From assembly GCA_002373205.1 (NCBI GenBank), contig DFJV01000060.1, positions 1 through 25,902 on the forward strand: a DNA stretch of 25,902 nt, written 5' to 3'. Source of the stretch: Treponema sp. UBA3662 (GTDB lineage Bacteria > Spirochaetota > Spirochaetia > Treponematales > Treponemataceae). Position numbers and translations under genes: made by a program. Below the pieces are notes generated by a model. The model saw nothing but the letters and a program-made list of their open reading frames with translations, was not told where the DNA came from and made no database searches. This document shows positions 1 to 7,687 of this stretch, piece after piece. The stretch's first letter is position 1. Every line of letters starts with the position of its first letter.

Positions 1-722
1 CTTTGACAGACTCTACTTCTAAAGGTAAGCCTGATATCGAAGCTGTTGACCTTACAACACGTATGCACTCACTTACTGATATTCTTGAGTGTACAACAAA
101 ACCCATTATTTACGATGGCGATACTGGTGATATTCCTGAGCACTTTGTATTTACAGTACGTACACTTGAACGTAACGGTGTTTCTGCCGTAATCATTGAA
201 GATAAAAAAGGTCTTAAAAAAAACTCACTTTTCGGTACTGAAGCAAAACAGGTTCTTGCCACAGAAGAAGAATTCTGCGAAAAGATTGCTGCCGGTAAAA
301 AAGCTCAGGTTACAAAAGACTTTATGATTATTGCCCGTATTGAAGAAATCATTGCAGGTTACTCTGTTGATGAAGCTATTACTAAGGCATTTGCAGCAGT
401 TAGAGCTGGAGCTGACGGTGTAATGATTCACTCAAAAGACAAGAGCGGTATGGATATTAAAGAGTTCTGCCAGAAATTCCGCGCAGAATACAAGAATATT
501 CCTATCGTACTTGTTCCAACAACATACAATCAATTTACAGAAGATGAACTTGCTGAATGGGGTGCAAACGTCATCATTTATGCAAACCACATGCTCCGCG
601 CAAGCTACCCTGCAATGGTAAAATGTGCAGAAACAATTTTGAAAGCAGAGCGCTCACTCGAAGTAAACGATATCTGTATGCCTATTAAACAAATTTTGAA
701 ATTAATCCCAGGGACCAAATAA
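1..722 (+). CDS. Phosphoenolpyruvate phosphomutase, 5'-truncated by window edge
   Basis: PEP mutase converts phosphoenolpyruvate to phosphonopyruvate, the entry step of phosphonate (C-P bond) synthesis, in the cytoplasm. About 239 residues are visible. They include DGDTG (residues 38-42), the mutase signature EDKKGLKKNS (66-75), an AR(I)E motif, VPTTYN and IIYANHMLRA, and a normal family C-terminus ending in LIPGTK. The TTG at position 3 is very likely an internal leucine, because homologues continue upstream with the barrel's first strands; roughly 40-50 residues, or more if a nucleotidyltransferase domain is fused, lie outside the window. The stop codon overlaps nothing but directly abuts the ATG of a phosphonopyruvate decarboxylase remnant, the usual aepX-aepY order for 2-aminoethylphosphonate synthesis. 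The isocitrate lyase-like superfamily includes lyases, but the EDK-K-NS signature favours the mutase. The mutase equilibrium favours PEP, so without a decarboxylase elsewhere this enzyme would be ineffective. Confidence 0.9.
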   Translation, partial: LTDSTSKGKPDIEAVDLTTRMHSLTDILECTTKPIIYDGDTGDIPEHFVFTVRTLERNGVSAVIIEDKKGLKKNSLFGTEAKQVLATEEEFCEKIAAGKKAQVTKDFMIIARIEEIIAGYSVDEAITKAFAAVRAGADGVMIHSKDKSGMDIKEFCQKFRAEYKNIPIVLVPTTYNQFTEDELAEWGANVIIYANHMLRASYPAMVKCAETILKAERSLEVNDICMPIKQILKLIPGTK

Positions 723-869
723 ATGATTTGACCATCATATTTTTATGATTGCGTTCCAGATTCACTTTTGAAGAACATCTGTGCTTACATCACAGATAAT
801 GCACCGGCTTCTAACCATATTATTTCTATAAACGAAGGAAGCGCTACAGATCTTGCAACTGGTTACCAC
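723..869 (+). pseudogene. Phosphonopyruvate decarboxylase N-terminal remnant
   Basis: This is a degraded start of a thiamine-diphosphate-dependent phosphonopyruvate decarboxylase (aepY/ppd family), which would make phosphonoacetaldehyde from the PEP mutase product. The ATG directly follows the mutase stop codon. The third codon is TGA (729-731). About ten residues expected after MI are missing. The same frame then resumes with FYDCVPDSLL, a CAYITDN stretch and the cofactor-region motif NEGSA...LATGYH. At CAC (867-869) the frame runs into the end of a mobile element whose TGTTAG supplies a stop. Nothing resembling the remaining roughly 320 residues is found beyond the element, so the gene is dead by nonsense, small deletion and truncation. 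Identification rests on recognising the family's VPDSLLK...NEG...AAGYH pattern. Confidence 0.8.
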
Positions 870-1094
870 TGTTAGAGTCGGGAAATTTTAGCCACTCCGG
901 GACGGGAGAAAAAAGCCAATTTTGGACGGGTAAAAAGAACCAATACTTTGACTTTGAGTTTGAAAAACTCAAAGTATTACAAAGATTTACAAGAAACTTT
1001 TTGTAGATAAATTAATAGCTTTTGTTAAAATCTTTTGTCTAATTTTGGCTAAAATCGTCCGACTCTGAATGGCTGTTTTCTCCCGACTCTAACA
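870..1094. mobile_element. 225-bp mini-element with IS21-like ends (non-autonomous or internally deleted)
   Basis: The two ends are inverted copies beginning TGTTAGAGTCGGGA. Each end carries tandem 24-nt repeats with the pattern CGGG, 8 bases, GCCA. On the left the CGGG starts are 879, 903 and 927, with GCCA/ACCA exactly 12 nt later each time. On the right, read on the other strand, two clear copies and a third degenerate one have the same spacing. Multiple sub-terminal repeats that include the inverted-repeat tip, and TG...CA ends, are typical of IS21-family elements. There is no room for istA/istB, so this is a MITE-like or internally deleted derivative. A hairpin lies in the middle (951-975). 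No target duplication is evident: left flank TACCAC, right flank TAGATT. This suggests an adjacent deletion after insertion. Confidence 0.65.
951..975. terminator. Perfect 11-bp hairpin inside the mini-element
   Basis: ACTTTGAGTTT, a GAA loop, then AAACTCAAAGT form an 11-bp perfect stem with a 3-nt loop. The stem is AT-rich and lacks a clean T-tract on either side. It could block transcription entering from the mutase gene, or be a structural part of the element. The inverted repeat is seen directly; the function is inferred. Confidence 0.4.
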
Positions 1095-1190
1095 TAGATT
1101 TTTAAAAGTTCCTAATTTATCTTGGGCTGCACTGCTATAATCATTACCGTCACTGTAAAAAAATAAAACAACCACTCTTCTAATTTCCTC

Positions 1191-2066
1191 ATGAACAATC
1201 CCCCCTCTTTATTCATCGGCGACCTTGTTCAGAGTCGCCGAATTATTTATCAGCCTTCCTCTTTTGCAATGCAGAACCTGCTTTATCTGCAGGAAACTGG
1301 AAGCCTAACTGTAATTAAACCTCATACATCCAGCCGTCAAAATCTCTCTTCATTCCTGTTTTTCTATGTTGAAGAGGGGGAGGGAACTCTTTCTTATCAA
1401 AATCAAACATATTCAATGAAAAAAGGCGATTGTGCTTTTATAGATTGCCGGAATAAATATTCTCAAAGTTCTTCGAGCAAGAATTTGTGGTCATTAAAGT
1501 GGGTGCATTTTTATGGCTCTAATATGAGCGAGATTTATTCCAAATATTTAGAACGCGGTGGCCAAGTCTGCTTTTCTGTCGATGATAAAAAATCAAATCC
1601 CTTTATTCCAATTCTGGATTCGATAATGCAAACAGCTGCTTCGTCTTCTTATATTCGGGATATGAAAATAAATGAAATTCTTTCCCATTTATTGACTGTC
1701 CTAATGGAATATTCCTGGAATCCAGAAAAAGCAAAAGTATCAAATACAAAGTGCCTGAATATTTCAAATGTAAAGGCTTTTATTGATCAGAATTTTACAG
1801 ACAAGATTGCTCTTGAAATGGTTGCGAAACAATTTAATGTTAATAAATCTTATTTGCTGCGTCTTTTTAAGGAAAATACAGGGCTTACAGTAAATAATTA
1901 TATTTTGCAAAAACGGATTCTTCTGGCAAAAAATGAACTTCGCTTTTCAAGTAAAACTCTTGATGTAATTGCCGAAGAATGTGGATTTGAATGTGCAAAT
2001 TATTTCATACGAATTTTTAAGAAAATAGAAGGGCTCACTCCCGGAGAATATAGAAAACGCTGGTAG
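1191..2066 (+). CDS. AraC-family transcriptional regulator
   Basis: This is a 291-residue DNA-binding regulator. Residues about 20-110 form a cupin-like sensor domain with the pattern FFYVEEGEGTLSYQNQ and a following KKGDCAFID, typical of the AraC arabinose-binding fold. The last 100 residues hold the double helix-turn-helix: first helix pair around EMVAKQFNVNKSYLLRLFK, second around IAEECGFECANYFIRIFKK, ending in the usual LTPGEYRK. It is the standard length for the family. The ATG has no strong Shine-Dalgarno sequence. An extended -10, TGCTATAAT (1133-1141), lies just upstream and may give a short leader. It is co-directional with gmd 132 bp downstream, so a sugar or envelope signal controlling the GDP-fucose genes is possible but unproven. 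The ligand cannot be told from sequence. Confidence 0.88.
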   Translation: MNNPPSLFIGDLVQSRRIIYQPSSFAMQNLLYLQETGSLTVIKPHTSSRQNLSSFLFFYVEEGEGTLSYQNQTYSMKKGDCAFIDCRNKYSQSSSSKNLWSLKWVHFYGSNMSEIYSKYLERGGQVCFSVDDKKSNPFIPILDSIMQTAASSSYIRDMKINEILSHLLTVLMEYSWNPEKAKVSNTKCLNISNVKAFIDQNFTDKIALEMVAKQFNVNKSYLLRLFKENTGLTVNNYILQKRILLAKNELRFSSKTLDVIAEECGFECANYFIRIFKKIEGLTPGEYRKRW

Positions 2067-2136
2067 AAGTCAATATTGTGCTACTTTTAGTTTATATCTG
2101 CTGATTATTTTTCTTTTTTATTATTTTAACATTGAA

Positions 2137-2151
2137 TTATTCTAAGAATAA
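2137..2151. promoter_or_regulatory. Palindrome upstream of gmd, candidate operator
   Basis: TTATTCTAAGAATAA is a perfect 7-bp-arm palindrome centred on 2144, about 55 bp before the gmd start. It sits between the AraC-type regulator gene and the GDP-fucose genes. It could be a regulator site or a chance AT-rich palindrome. No clear -10/-35 pair is visible next to it. Confidence 0.3.
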
Positions 2152-2198
2152 ATATTGAACATCTTGTTTCTATCGTAAACTTTTATAGGAGTATACAC

Positions 2199-3275
2199 AT
2201 GGCAAATATCGCACTTATTACAGGAATTACAGGTCAGGACGGTTCTTTTCTTGCAGAATTCTTGCTTGAAAAGGGCTACGAAGTTCATGGAATTATTCGT
2301 CGCTCTTCATCATTCAACACAGGCCGAATCGAGCATCTTTACCTTGAAGATGCCATTGAAGATATGCACAAGAACCGCAAGGTTTATCTGCATTATGGAG
2401 ACCTTACAGATTCTGAAAGTTTAATCCGCTTGATTCGTGAAATTAAACCAACAGAAATCTATAACCTCGGCGCACAGAGCCATGTTCAGGTTTCTTTTGA
2501 AGTTCCTGAATATACAGCGGACTGTGATGCAACAGGTGTTCTCCGCATTCTTGAAGCTGTTCACTTCCTCGGAATAGAAAAGACCTGCCGCATTTACCAG
2601 GCTTCTACTTCTGAACTTTTCGGACTTGTACAAGAGGTTCCACAGAAAGAAACGACTCCTTTCTATCCACGTTCGCCTTATGCCGTTGCCAAGATGTACG
2701 GATTCTGGATTATGAAGAATTACCGTGAGTCTTACGGAATGTTCTGCGCAAATGGTATTTTGTTTAATCATGAGTCAGAACGCCGCGGTGAAACTTTCGT
2801 AACTCGTAAGATTACTCTTGCAGCTTCACGCATTGCTCATGGATTGCAGAAAAAACTATATCTTGGTAACTTGAATGCTCTTCGTGACTGGGGCTATGCA
2901 AAAGACTATGTTGAGTGTATGTGGCTTATTCTTCAGCAGGATAAGCCGGATGATTTCGTAGTTGCAACTGGCGAACAGCACAGCGTTCGTGAGTTCTGTC
3001 AGTACGCATTCAAAGAAGCTGGTATTGAAATTGAATTCAAAGGCGAAGGCGTAAACGAGAAGGGCTACAACAAGTCAACTGGAGAAGTGCTTATAGAAGT
3101 GGATCCGAAATATTTCCGTCCTGCAGAAGTTGAAACATTGCTTGGTGATCCAACAAAGGCAAAGCAAGTTCTCGGCTGGAATCCTACAAAGACAACCTTC
3201 CCTGAGCTTGTAAAAATAATGATGAAGCACGATATGGAATATGTAAGGGCTGAAAAGACTTTACACCAGAGATAG
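2199..3275 (+). CDS. gmd: GDP-mannose 4,6-dehydratase
   Basis: This enzyme converts GDP-mannose to GDP-4-keto-6-deoxymannose in the cytoplasm, the first step to GDP-L-fucose or related 6-deoxyhexoses for surface glycans. The 358-residue protein is an extended short-chain dehydrogenase. Residues 8-14 (TGITGQD) form the NADP-binding glycine loop, RRSS(S)FNTGRIEHL (34-47) is the Gmd-specific cofactor segment, NLGAQSHV lies at 89-96, STSELFG at 136-142, and the catalytic YxxxK is Y161/K165. FNHESERRGETFVTRKI is a family signature. A good TAGGAG sits before the ATG. The next gene, the GDP-fucose synthase, follows after 78 bp, and the GDP-mannose-forming enzyme comes third, so the set is self-contained from mannose-1-phosphate onward. 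Confidence 0.97.
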   Translation: MANIALITGITGQDGSFLAEFLLEKGYEVHGIIRRSSSFNTGRIEHLYLEDAIEDMHKNRKVYLHYGDLTDSESLIRLIREIKPTEIYNLGAQSHVQVSFEVPEYTADCDATGVLRILEAVHFLGIEKTCRIYQASTSELFGLVQEVPQKETTPFYPRSPYAVAKMYGFWIMKNYRESYGMFCANGILFNHESERRGETFVTRKITLAASRIAHGLQKKLYLGNLNALRDWGYAKDYVECMWLILQQDKPDDFVVATGEQHSVREFCQYAFKEAGIEIEFKGEGVNEKGYNKSTGEVLIEVDPKYFRPAEVETLLGDPTKAKQVLGWNPTKTTFPELVKIMMKHDMEYVRAEKTLHQR

Positions 3276-3353
3276 TTAATAATTCTTAATGTTTAATTAG
3301 TAATTATATATTACGTGTTATATTTTAAGAGACTTATCAGGAATTGCATTATT

Positions 3354-4331
3354 ATGAATAAAGATGAGAAAATTTTTGTAGCTGGACATCGTGGTCTTGT
3401 TGGTGGCTCCATTGTTCGTTGCTTGCAGGAAAAAGGCTACACAAATATCATTACAAGAACTCATAAGGAACTTGATTTATTGAATCAGGCTGCTGTGAAT
3501 GATTTTTTTGCTACTGAGAAACCGGAATATGTTTTTCTTGCGGCAGCTCATGTTGGCGGTATTGGCGCGAATTCTACTTATCCTGCTGATTTTATTTATC
3601 AGAATATGGTAATTGGTTTTAACGTGGTTGAAGCTGCTCGTGTGAACGGAGTAAAGAAACTTATGAATCTCGGTTCAACTTGTATTTATCCAAAGATGGC
3701 GGAACAACCAATTAAGGAAGAATCTCTTCTTACAGGACCACTCGAACCGACTAATGATGCTTATGCACTTGCAAAAATCAGTGTAATCAAACTTTGTACA
3801 GCTTATAACAAACAGTTTGGTACAAACTTTTTGAGTGTTATGCCTACAAACCTTTACGGACTTGGTGATAATTATGAATTACAGGGAAGCCATGTATTTC
3901 CTGCAATGATTCGTAAGTTCCATGAGGCGAAGGTGAGCGGGGAAGATATAGTGCACCTATGGGGTGATGGCTCACCACTCCGAGAATTCTTATATGCCGG
4001 CGATCTAGCAGATGCCGTTGTGTACCTTATGGAAAACAAAAATGCTAGCGACCTTCGAACTCCTACAGGCGACTTTGTAAACGTAGGAACTGGTAAGGAA
4101 TGCACAATTAAAGAACTTGCCGAAACTGTGCGCGATGTTGTTTATGCTGATGTTGCTGGAAGTGGACGAATATGTAAGATGGAGTGGGATTCATCTAAAC
4201 CAAACGGTACACCTAGAAAGCTTTGTGATGTTACCCGCCTGAACAAACTTGGCTGGAAATCTAAAGTGGATGTGAAAGAAGGTGTAGAAATCGCATATAA
4301 CGACTTCTTGCATGGAGAGGTTAGAAAGTAA
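3354..4331 (+). CDS. fcl: GDP-L-fucose synthase (4-keto-6-deoxymannose epimerase/reductase)
   Basis: Fcl (WcaG) epimerises and reduces GDP-4-keto-6-deoxymannose to GDP-L-fucose using NADPH. I place the start at the ATG giving MNKDEKIFVAGHRGLVG, with AGGAA 10 nt upstream. An in-frame GTG 39 bp earlier has no ribosome site and would add a non-conserved leader. The protein is then 325 residues, close to the 321 of the E. coli enzyme. Residues 10-16 (AGHRGLV) bind NADP, AAAHVGGIGAN lies at 63-73, and the catalytic S108, C110, Y137 and K141 (STCIYP and YALAK) match E. coli S107/C109/Y136/K140. It follows gmd on the same strand and precedes manC after 51 bp, probably as one transcript. Confidence 0.96.
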   Translation: MNKDEKIFVAGHRGLVGGSIVRCLQEKGYTNIITRTHKELDLLNQAAVNDFFATEKPEYVFLAAAHVGGIGANSTYPADFIYQNMVIGFNVVEAARVNGVKKLMNLGSTCIYPKMAEQPIKEESLLTGPLEPTNDAYALAKISVIKLCTAYNKQFGTNFLSVMPTNLYGLGDNYELQGSHVFPAMIRKFHEAKVSGEDIVHLWGDGSPLREFLYAGDLADAVVYLMENKNASDLRTPTGDFVNVGTGKECTIKELAETVRDVVYADVAGSGRICKMEWDSSKPNGTPRKLCDVTRLNKLGWKSKVDVKEGVEIAYNDFLHGEVRK

Positions 4332-4382
4332 ATAGATTAGAGGCTGTACTTTGAGGCCTAGTTTTTTATAAGGATTATTATT

Positions 4383-5432
4383 ATGACTATTATACCAATT
4401 ATTCTAAGTGGTGGTGCCGGAACTCGCTTATGGCCACTTTCAAGGGAAGACCATCCCAAACAGTTTTTATCATTAATCAGTGATAGGACAATGATACAAG
4501 AAACTTTACTCCGCCTTGATGGACTTGAAACAGGAAATCCTATTATTTCTTGTGGTGAAGGTCACAGATTTCTTGTTGCGCAGCAGATTGGAGAAATTAC
4601 AAACAAAAAGCCTGTAATTTTGCTTGAACCTATGGCAAAGAATACTGCTCCTGCAATTGCCGCAGCCTGCTGTGCCGCTATGAAGCAGGACAAAGATGCT
4701 GTTGTTGTAGTACTTCCAAGTGACCATGTAATTGCAGATGTAAAGGTTTTTCAGAATGCCGTAATAAAAGCTGCCAAAGAAGCAGAAAAAGGAAGTCTTG
4801 TAACATTTGGAATTGTACCTACATTCCCTTCTACCGGCTACGGATATGTAAAGGCTTCTGGAGAAGAAACAGACGGTGCATATATCCTCGAAAAATTCGT
4901 GGAAAAGCCATGTCTCGAAAAGGCAGAAGAATATCTTGCAAGTGGCGAATATTTATGGAACAGCGGAATGTTTGTATTCAAGGCATCTAGCTTTATCGAT
5001 GAATTGAAAAAATATAAGCCAGAAATGGCGGCTCTTTCGGTTGAAGCATTTGAAAAGGCAACTGATGACAATGACTTTATTCGCTTGAATAAAGATGCTT
5101 TTGCAAAAATAGAAAGCGATTCAATTGATTATGCTGTAATGGAGAAAACTTCAAAAGGTAAGATTGTAAAACTTAACGCTGGCTGGAATGATGTTGGTTC
5201 ATGGACTGCCCTCTGGGAAATCCAAGACAAAGACAGTAACAATAATGTAATCAAAGGCGATGTAATTGACCTTGATATAACTTCAAGCTATATCCGTGGC
5301 GGAAAACGTACAATCGCAATTATCGGCCTTGATAATGTAATTGTTGTAGATAGTGATGACTCTTTACTGATAGCTTCAAAACGTAAGATTCAGGACGTAA
5401 AGAAAGTTGCAGAAGAAATAAAAAAGAGATAG
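4383..5432 (+). CDS. manC: Mannose-1-phosphate guanylyltransferase
   Basis: This enzyme makes GDP-mannose from mannose-1-phosphate and GTP, supplying Gmd. Residues 9-28 carry the nucleotidyltransferase signature SGGAGTRLWPLSR followed by PKQF. LPSDHVI, FGIVPTFPSTGYGYV, the FVEKP motif, WNSGMFVF and the NAGWNDVGSW block follow in the expected order. At 349 residues it is the short, single-domain form; the C-terminal phosphomannose isomerase cupin found in about 470-residue bifunctional proteins is absent. It therefore depends on a separate isomerase and phosphomannomutase. It is the last gene of the GDP-fucose set; no convincing terminator is visible in the 124 bp before the convergent chemotaxis pseudogene. 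Confidence 0.95.
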   Translation: MTIIPIILSGGAGTRLWPLSREDHPKQFLSLISDRTMIQETLLRLDGLETGNPIISCGEGHRFLVAQQIGEITNKKPVILLEPMAKNTAPAIAAACCAAMKQDKDAVVVVLPSDHVIADVKVFQNAVIKAAKEAEKGSLVTFGIVPTFPSTGYGYVKASGEETDGAYILEKFVEKPCLEKAEEYLASGEYLWNSGMFVFKASSFIDELKKYKPEMAALSVEAFEKATDDNDFIRLNKDAFAKIESDSIDYAVMEKTSKGKIVKLNAGWNDVGSWTALWEIQDKDSNNNVIKGDVIDLDITSSYIRGGKRTIAIIGLDNVIVVDSDDSLLIASKRKIQDVKKVAEEIKKR

Positions 5433-5556
5433 TTAGGCGTATAAAGATTTGGACAAGAAATGCCCAAAATATAATCTCTATATAACAAATCCCATCATTT
5501 AAAAAAGTAACAGTTGTCCCCTAAAAGCTCCACTCCAAAGCGATAGCACACCCCTC

Positions 5557-7323
5557 TCACTGCAAAGAAAAAAGACTCATCTGTCCTGCAACTTTAGAAA
5601 TAGAATCCTTCATCTTGTGCGAAATCTTCTCCGCAGTTTCGGCCATTTCCGTCATGCGGCATTCCATATTGTGTGCCGTATCTTCAAGAAAATTCATCTG
5701 CTTCAAAACATTTTCATTCCATTCCTGCATTTTGCCAGAAGAATCCTTTACCCCAGAAGAATTATTATTCATTTGTTTTAACGTTGCTTCTATCTGCTTG
5801 GAGCCTTGTGTCTGCTCAACAAGCCCTTTATCTTTTGAACAAAAACATCCGTCTCCTGAATTTGCTGGGCAAGATCCTGGAAGGCCTGGCTTGAACTTAC
5901 GGAAGAATTTACCACTTCGGAAATAGAAGTCTGTATATTCTGCAATTGCGTTCCAATCATCTTTGACTGCGAAGAAGAAGTTTCAGAAAGCTTTCGAATT
6001 TCATCAGCAACTACGCTAAAGCCCTGTCCAGCTTCCCCCGCATGCGCCGCTTCAATAGCCGCATTCATAGCAAGAAGGTTTGTCTGTTCTGCTATGCTGG
6101 ATATGGCAATGTTTGCTTCCTGAAGCCTTTGCGACTGCTCCACAATCTCCTCAATTTTTTTGCTAACGGCGGACTGCTGCTGGGCACCGGATTCTGCATT
6201 GGCAATAAGAATTTCAAAAGATTCAGCCATTTTGTCCACAGTTTTGTTAACAGATTCAATCAGGGTAACCATGTTTTCAACCGCAGAAGAAGCACCTGTT
6301 ACCCAGGAAACCTGCGCAGCAATCATATTGTTCAAAGAAGAAATGTTTCCCGCCATATTTTTTACAGTATTAGCCGCCTGCTCAACATTGTCTGTCTGCG
6401 AAAGAATATACCTGTGAATCTCGGAAATATTTGCAATCATCTGTGAAATAGCGCTTGTCGTGCTAACTGTGCTGTTTTCCATTGTCTTTCCAACAAAAGT
6501 AAGCGTATCTTTTGAATCCTCAATCTTTGTTAGAGCGGAACGCAGCTTTTCAAGGAATTTGTTAAAACTGTTCACCAAAGAACTAATTTCATCTTCTGCT
6601 TTAGACGAAAGTGGAATCTGCTTTCGTAAGTCTGCATGACCCGCATCCAGCTCCCTGGAAAATGTAGAGAAAAAACTCGTAACGCTGTTAAGAGGCTTTA
6701 AAATATGGCGGAAGAAAGTAAAATAGATAAGCGTAAAAATTATAAAAACAATTTCTGCCCCAAGCATAAATTTTAGCAAAGAAGAATCCGCAATGTCTTT
6801 TCCAGACCATAAGGTATAGAAGCTATTTAATAACCGCTGCCTTTGTCCCCATAGGAAATATGTGGCTTCTCCCATCCTGCGCCTGAGAAATAAGATAGTC
6901 AAAGTCAATATTCTCATCTGTCCAAACATCACTTGCATACTTACCTGCATCAAGGAGAGACTTATCCTTTGCACTGGTAATCAGTTAATCATGATTATTA
7001 ACCCAGAAAAGGTTGTTGGAAGAAAATGCGTGCTGGTAAGAGGCAAACTCTGCAAAAGCAAGATTCCTTATTTCCTCGTTATTTGGGTTCTCAAAAAATT
7101 TAATCACCAGAGGCGAAGAAACCATTTTTTTTGCAAGCTCAATATCTGGCAGAACAGAATCTTCCATAGACATGGTTTTTGTCTGAGCCAAATTTTCCAG
7201 CGTCTGAATTACTGAATGAGTCGAAATCTGTTTTGAAACAACAAGATAGGCAAAAATAAAAGTTGTAAAGGCAATAACAACAACAGAAATAGAAAATGTA
7301 ACAAGCTTCTTTTTAATTGTTAT
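5557..7323 (-). pseudogene. Methyl-accepting chemotaxis receptor pseudogene (four lesions)
   Basis: The intact ancestor would be a membrane chemoreceptor signalling to CheA. Read from the right, AGGAG (7333-7337) lies 9 nt before ATA where a start codon should be. Then come a first membrane segment (LVTFSISVVVIAFTTFIFAY), part of an extracytoplasmic sensor domain, an in-frame TAA (6985-6987), more sensor sequence in the same frame to a TAG (6823-6825), and a frame change near 6825-6840. The second frame gives TM2 (FMLGAEIVFIIFTLIYF), a HAMP-like linker, and the signalling tip with EQTNLLAMNAAIEAAHAGE. A one-base deletion near 5820 returns to the first frame for the last 85 or so residues (EQTQGSKQIEATLKQM onward). 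No CheR-binding pentapeptide is visible at the end. The start-codon change and nonsense codon are substitutions, so sequencing indels alone do not explain the damage. The sensor part also seems short for a full dCache domain. Confidence 0.85.
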
Positions 7324-7397
7324 TTAAAAATGCTCCTAAAGCCACCATTTAAAATAGTATATACTCAAGGTTCAAAAAATTCAATTTTTTTTAATTT

Positions 7398-7600
7398 GGA
7401 CGGCAGGTCCTTTTCTACTGTGCCCGGTCCTCCGGATCCGGTCAAATTCCGTCTCCATTCCCCGCTTTTCGGGGTTCCGGCTTTCGCCTCCATTGCCGGT
7501 GGTTCGGCTGGGCAAAGCCCAGTCTCACCCACCCGCAACCCGCTTACGCGGGCCCCTACAATCGGGCGTAAGTCTAACCCCAATACCCCGTCACCGTAAA
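7398..7600 (-). repeat. GC-rich hairpin-rich intergenic repeat, copy 1
   Basis: This GC-rich block stands out from AT-rich flanks in the 364-bp gap between the receptor pseudogene and the next gene. Read on the minus strand it contains CGATTGTAGGGGCC, then stems CCCGC/GCGGG, CTGGGC/GCCCAG, GGC/GCC around GAAA, and CCCCG/CGGGG. Its parts GATTGTAGGGGC (7552-7563) and the 31-nt segment 7464-7494 recur, nearly identical and in opposite orientation, at 18242-18253 and 18279-18309. Another palindrome, CCGGATCCGG, lies near 7432-7441. No protein-coding potential is convincing. The rest of the gap (7601-7672) is AT-rich with overlapping TATAAT motifs at 7638-7648 that may start the following gene. 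Confidence 0.75.
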
Positions 7601-7687
7601 AATGGTATTTACAGCCTTCTTCTATTTTTCCCAAGATTATAATATAATAATCAAAAGTTTTTATAGGAAAAAGTGGGCAATGGCAAT

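Noticed and set aside
3..5. TTG as start codon of the PEP mutase
   Set aside because: The family continues upstream with conserved barrel strands and the DSTSKGKPDIE segment is internal, so this is a leucine codon of a gene cut by the window edge.
3315..3353. GTG-initiated longer GDP-fucose synthase
   Set aside because: It has no ribosome site and adds 13 non-conserved residues; the ATG at 3354 has AGGAA at good spacing and aligns with the family start.
5615..5926. Plus-strand open frames within the receptor pseudogene
   Set aside because: They are opposite-strand shadows of a well-recognised chemotaxis signalling domain.
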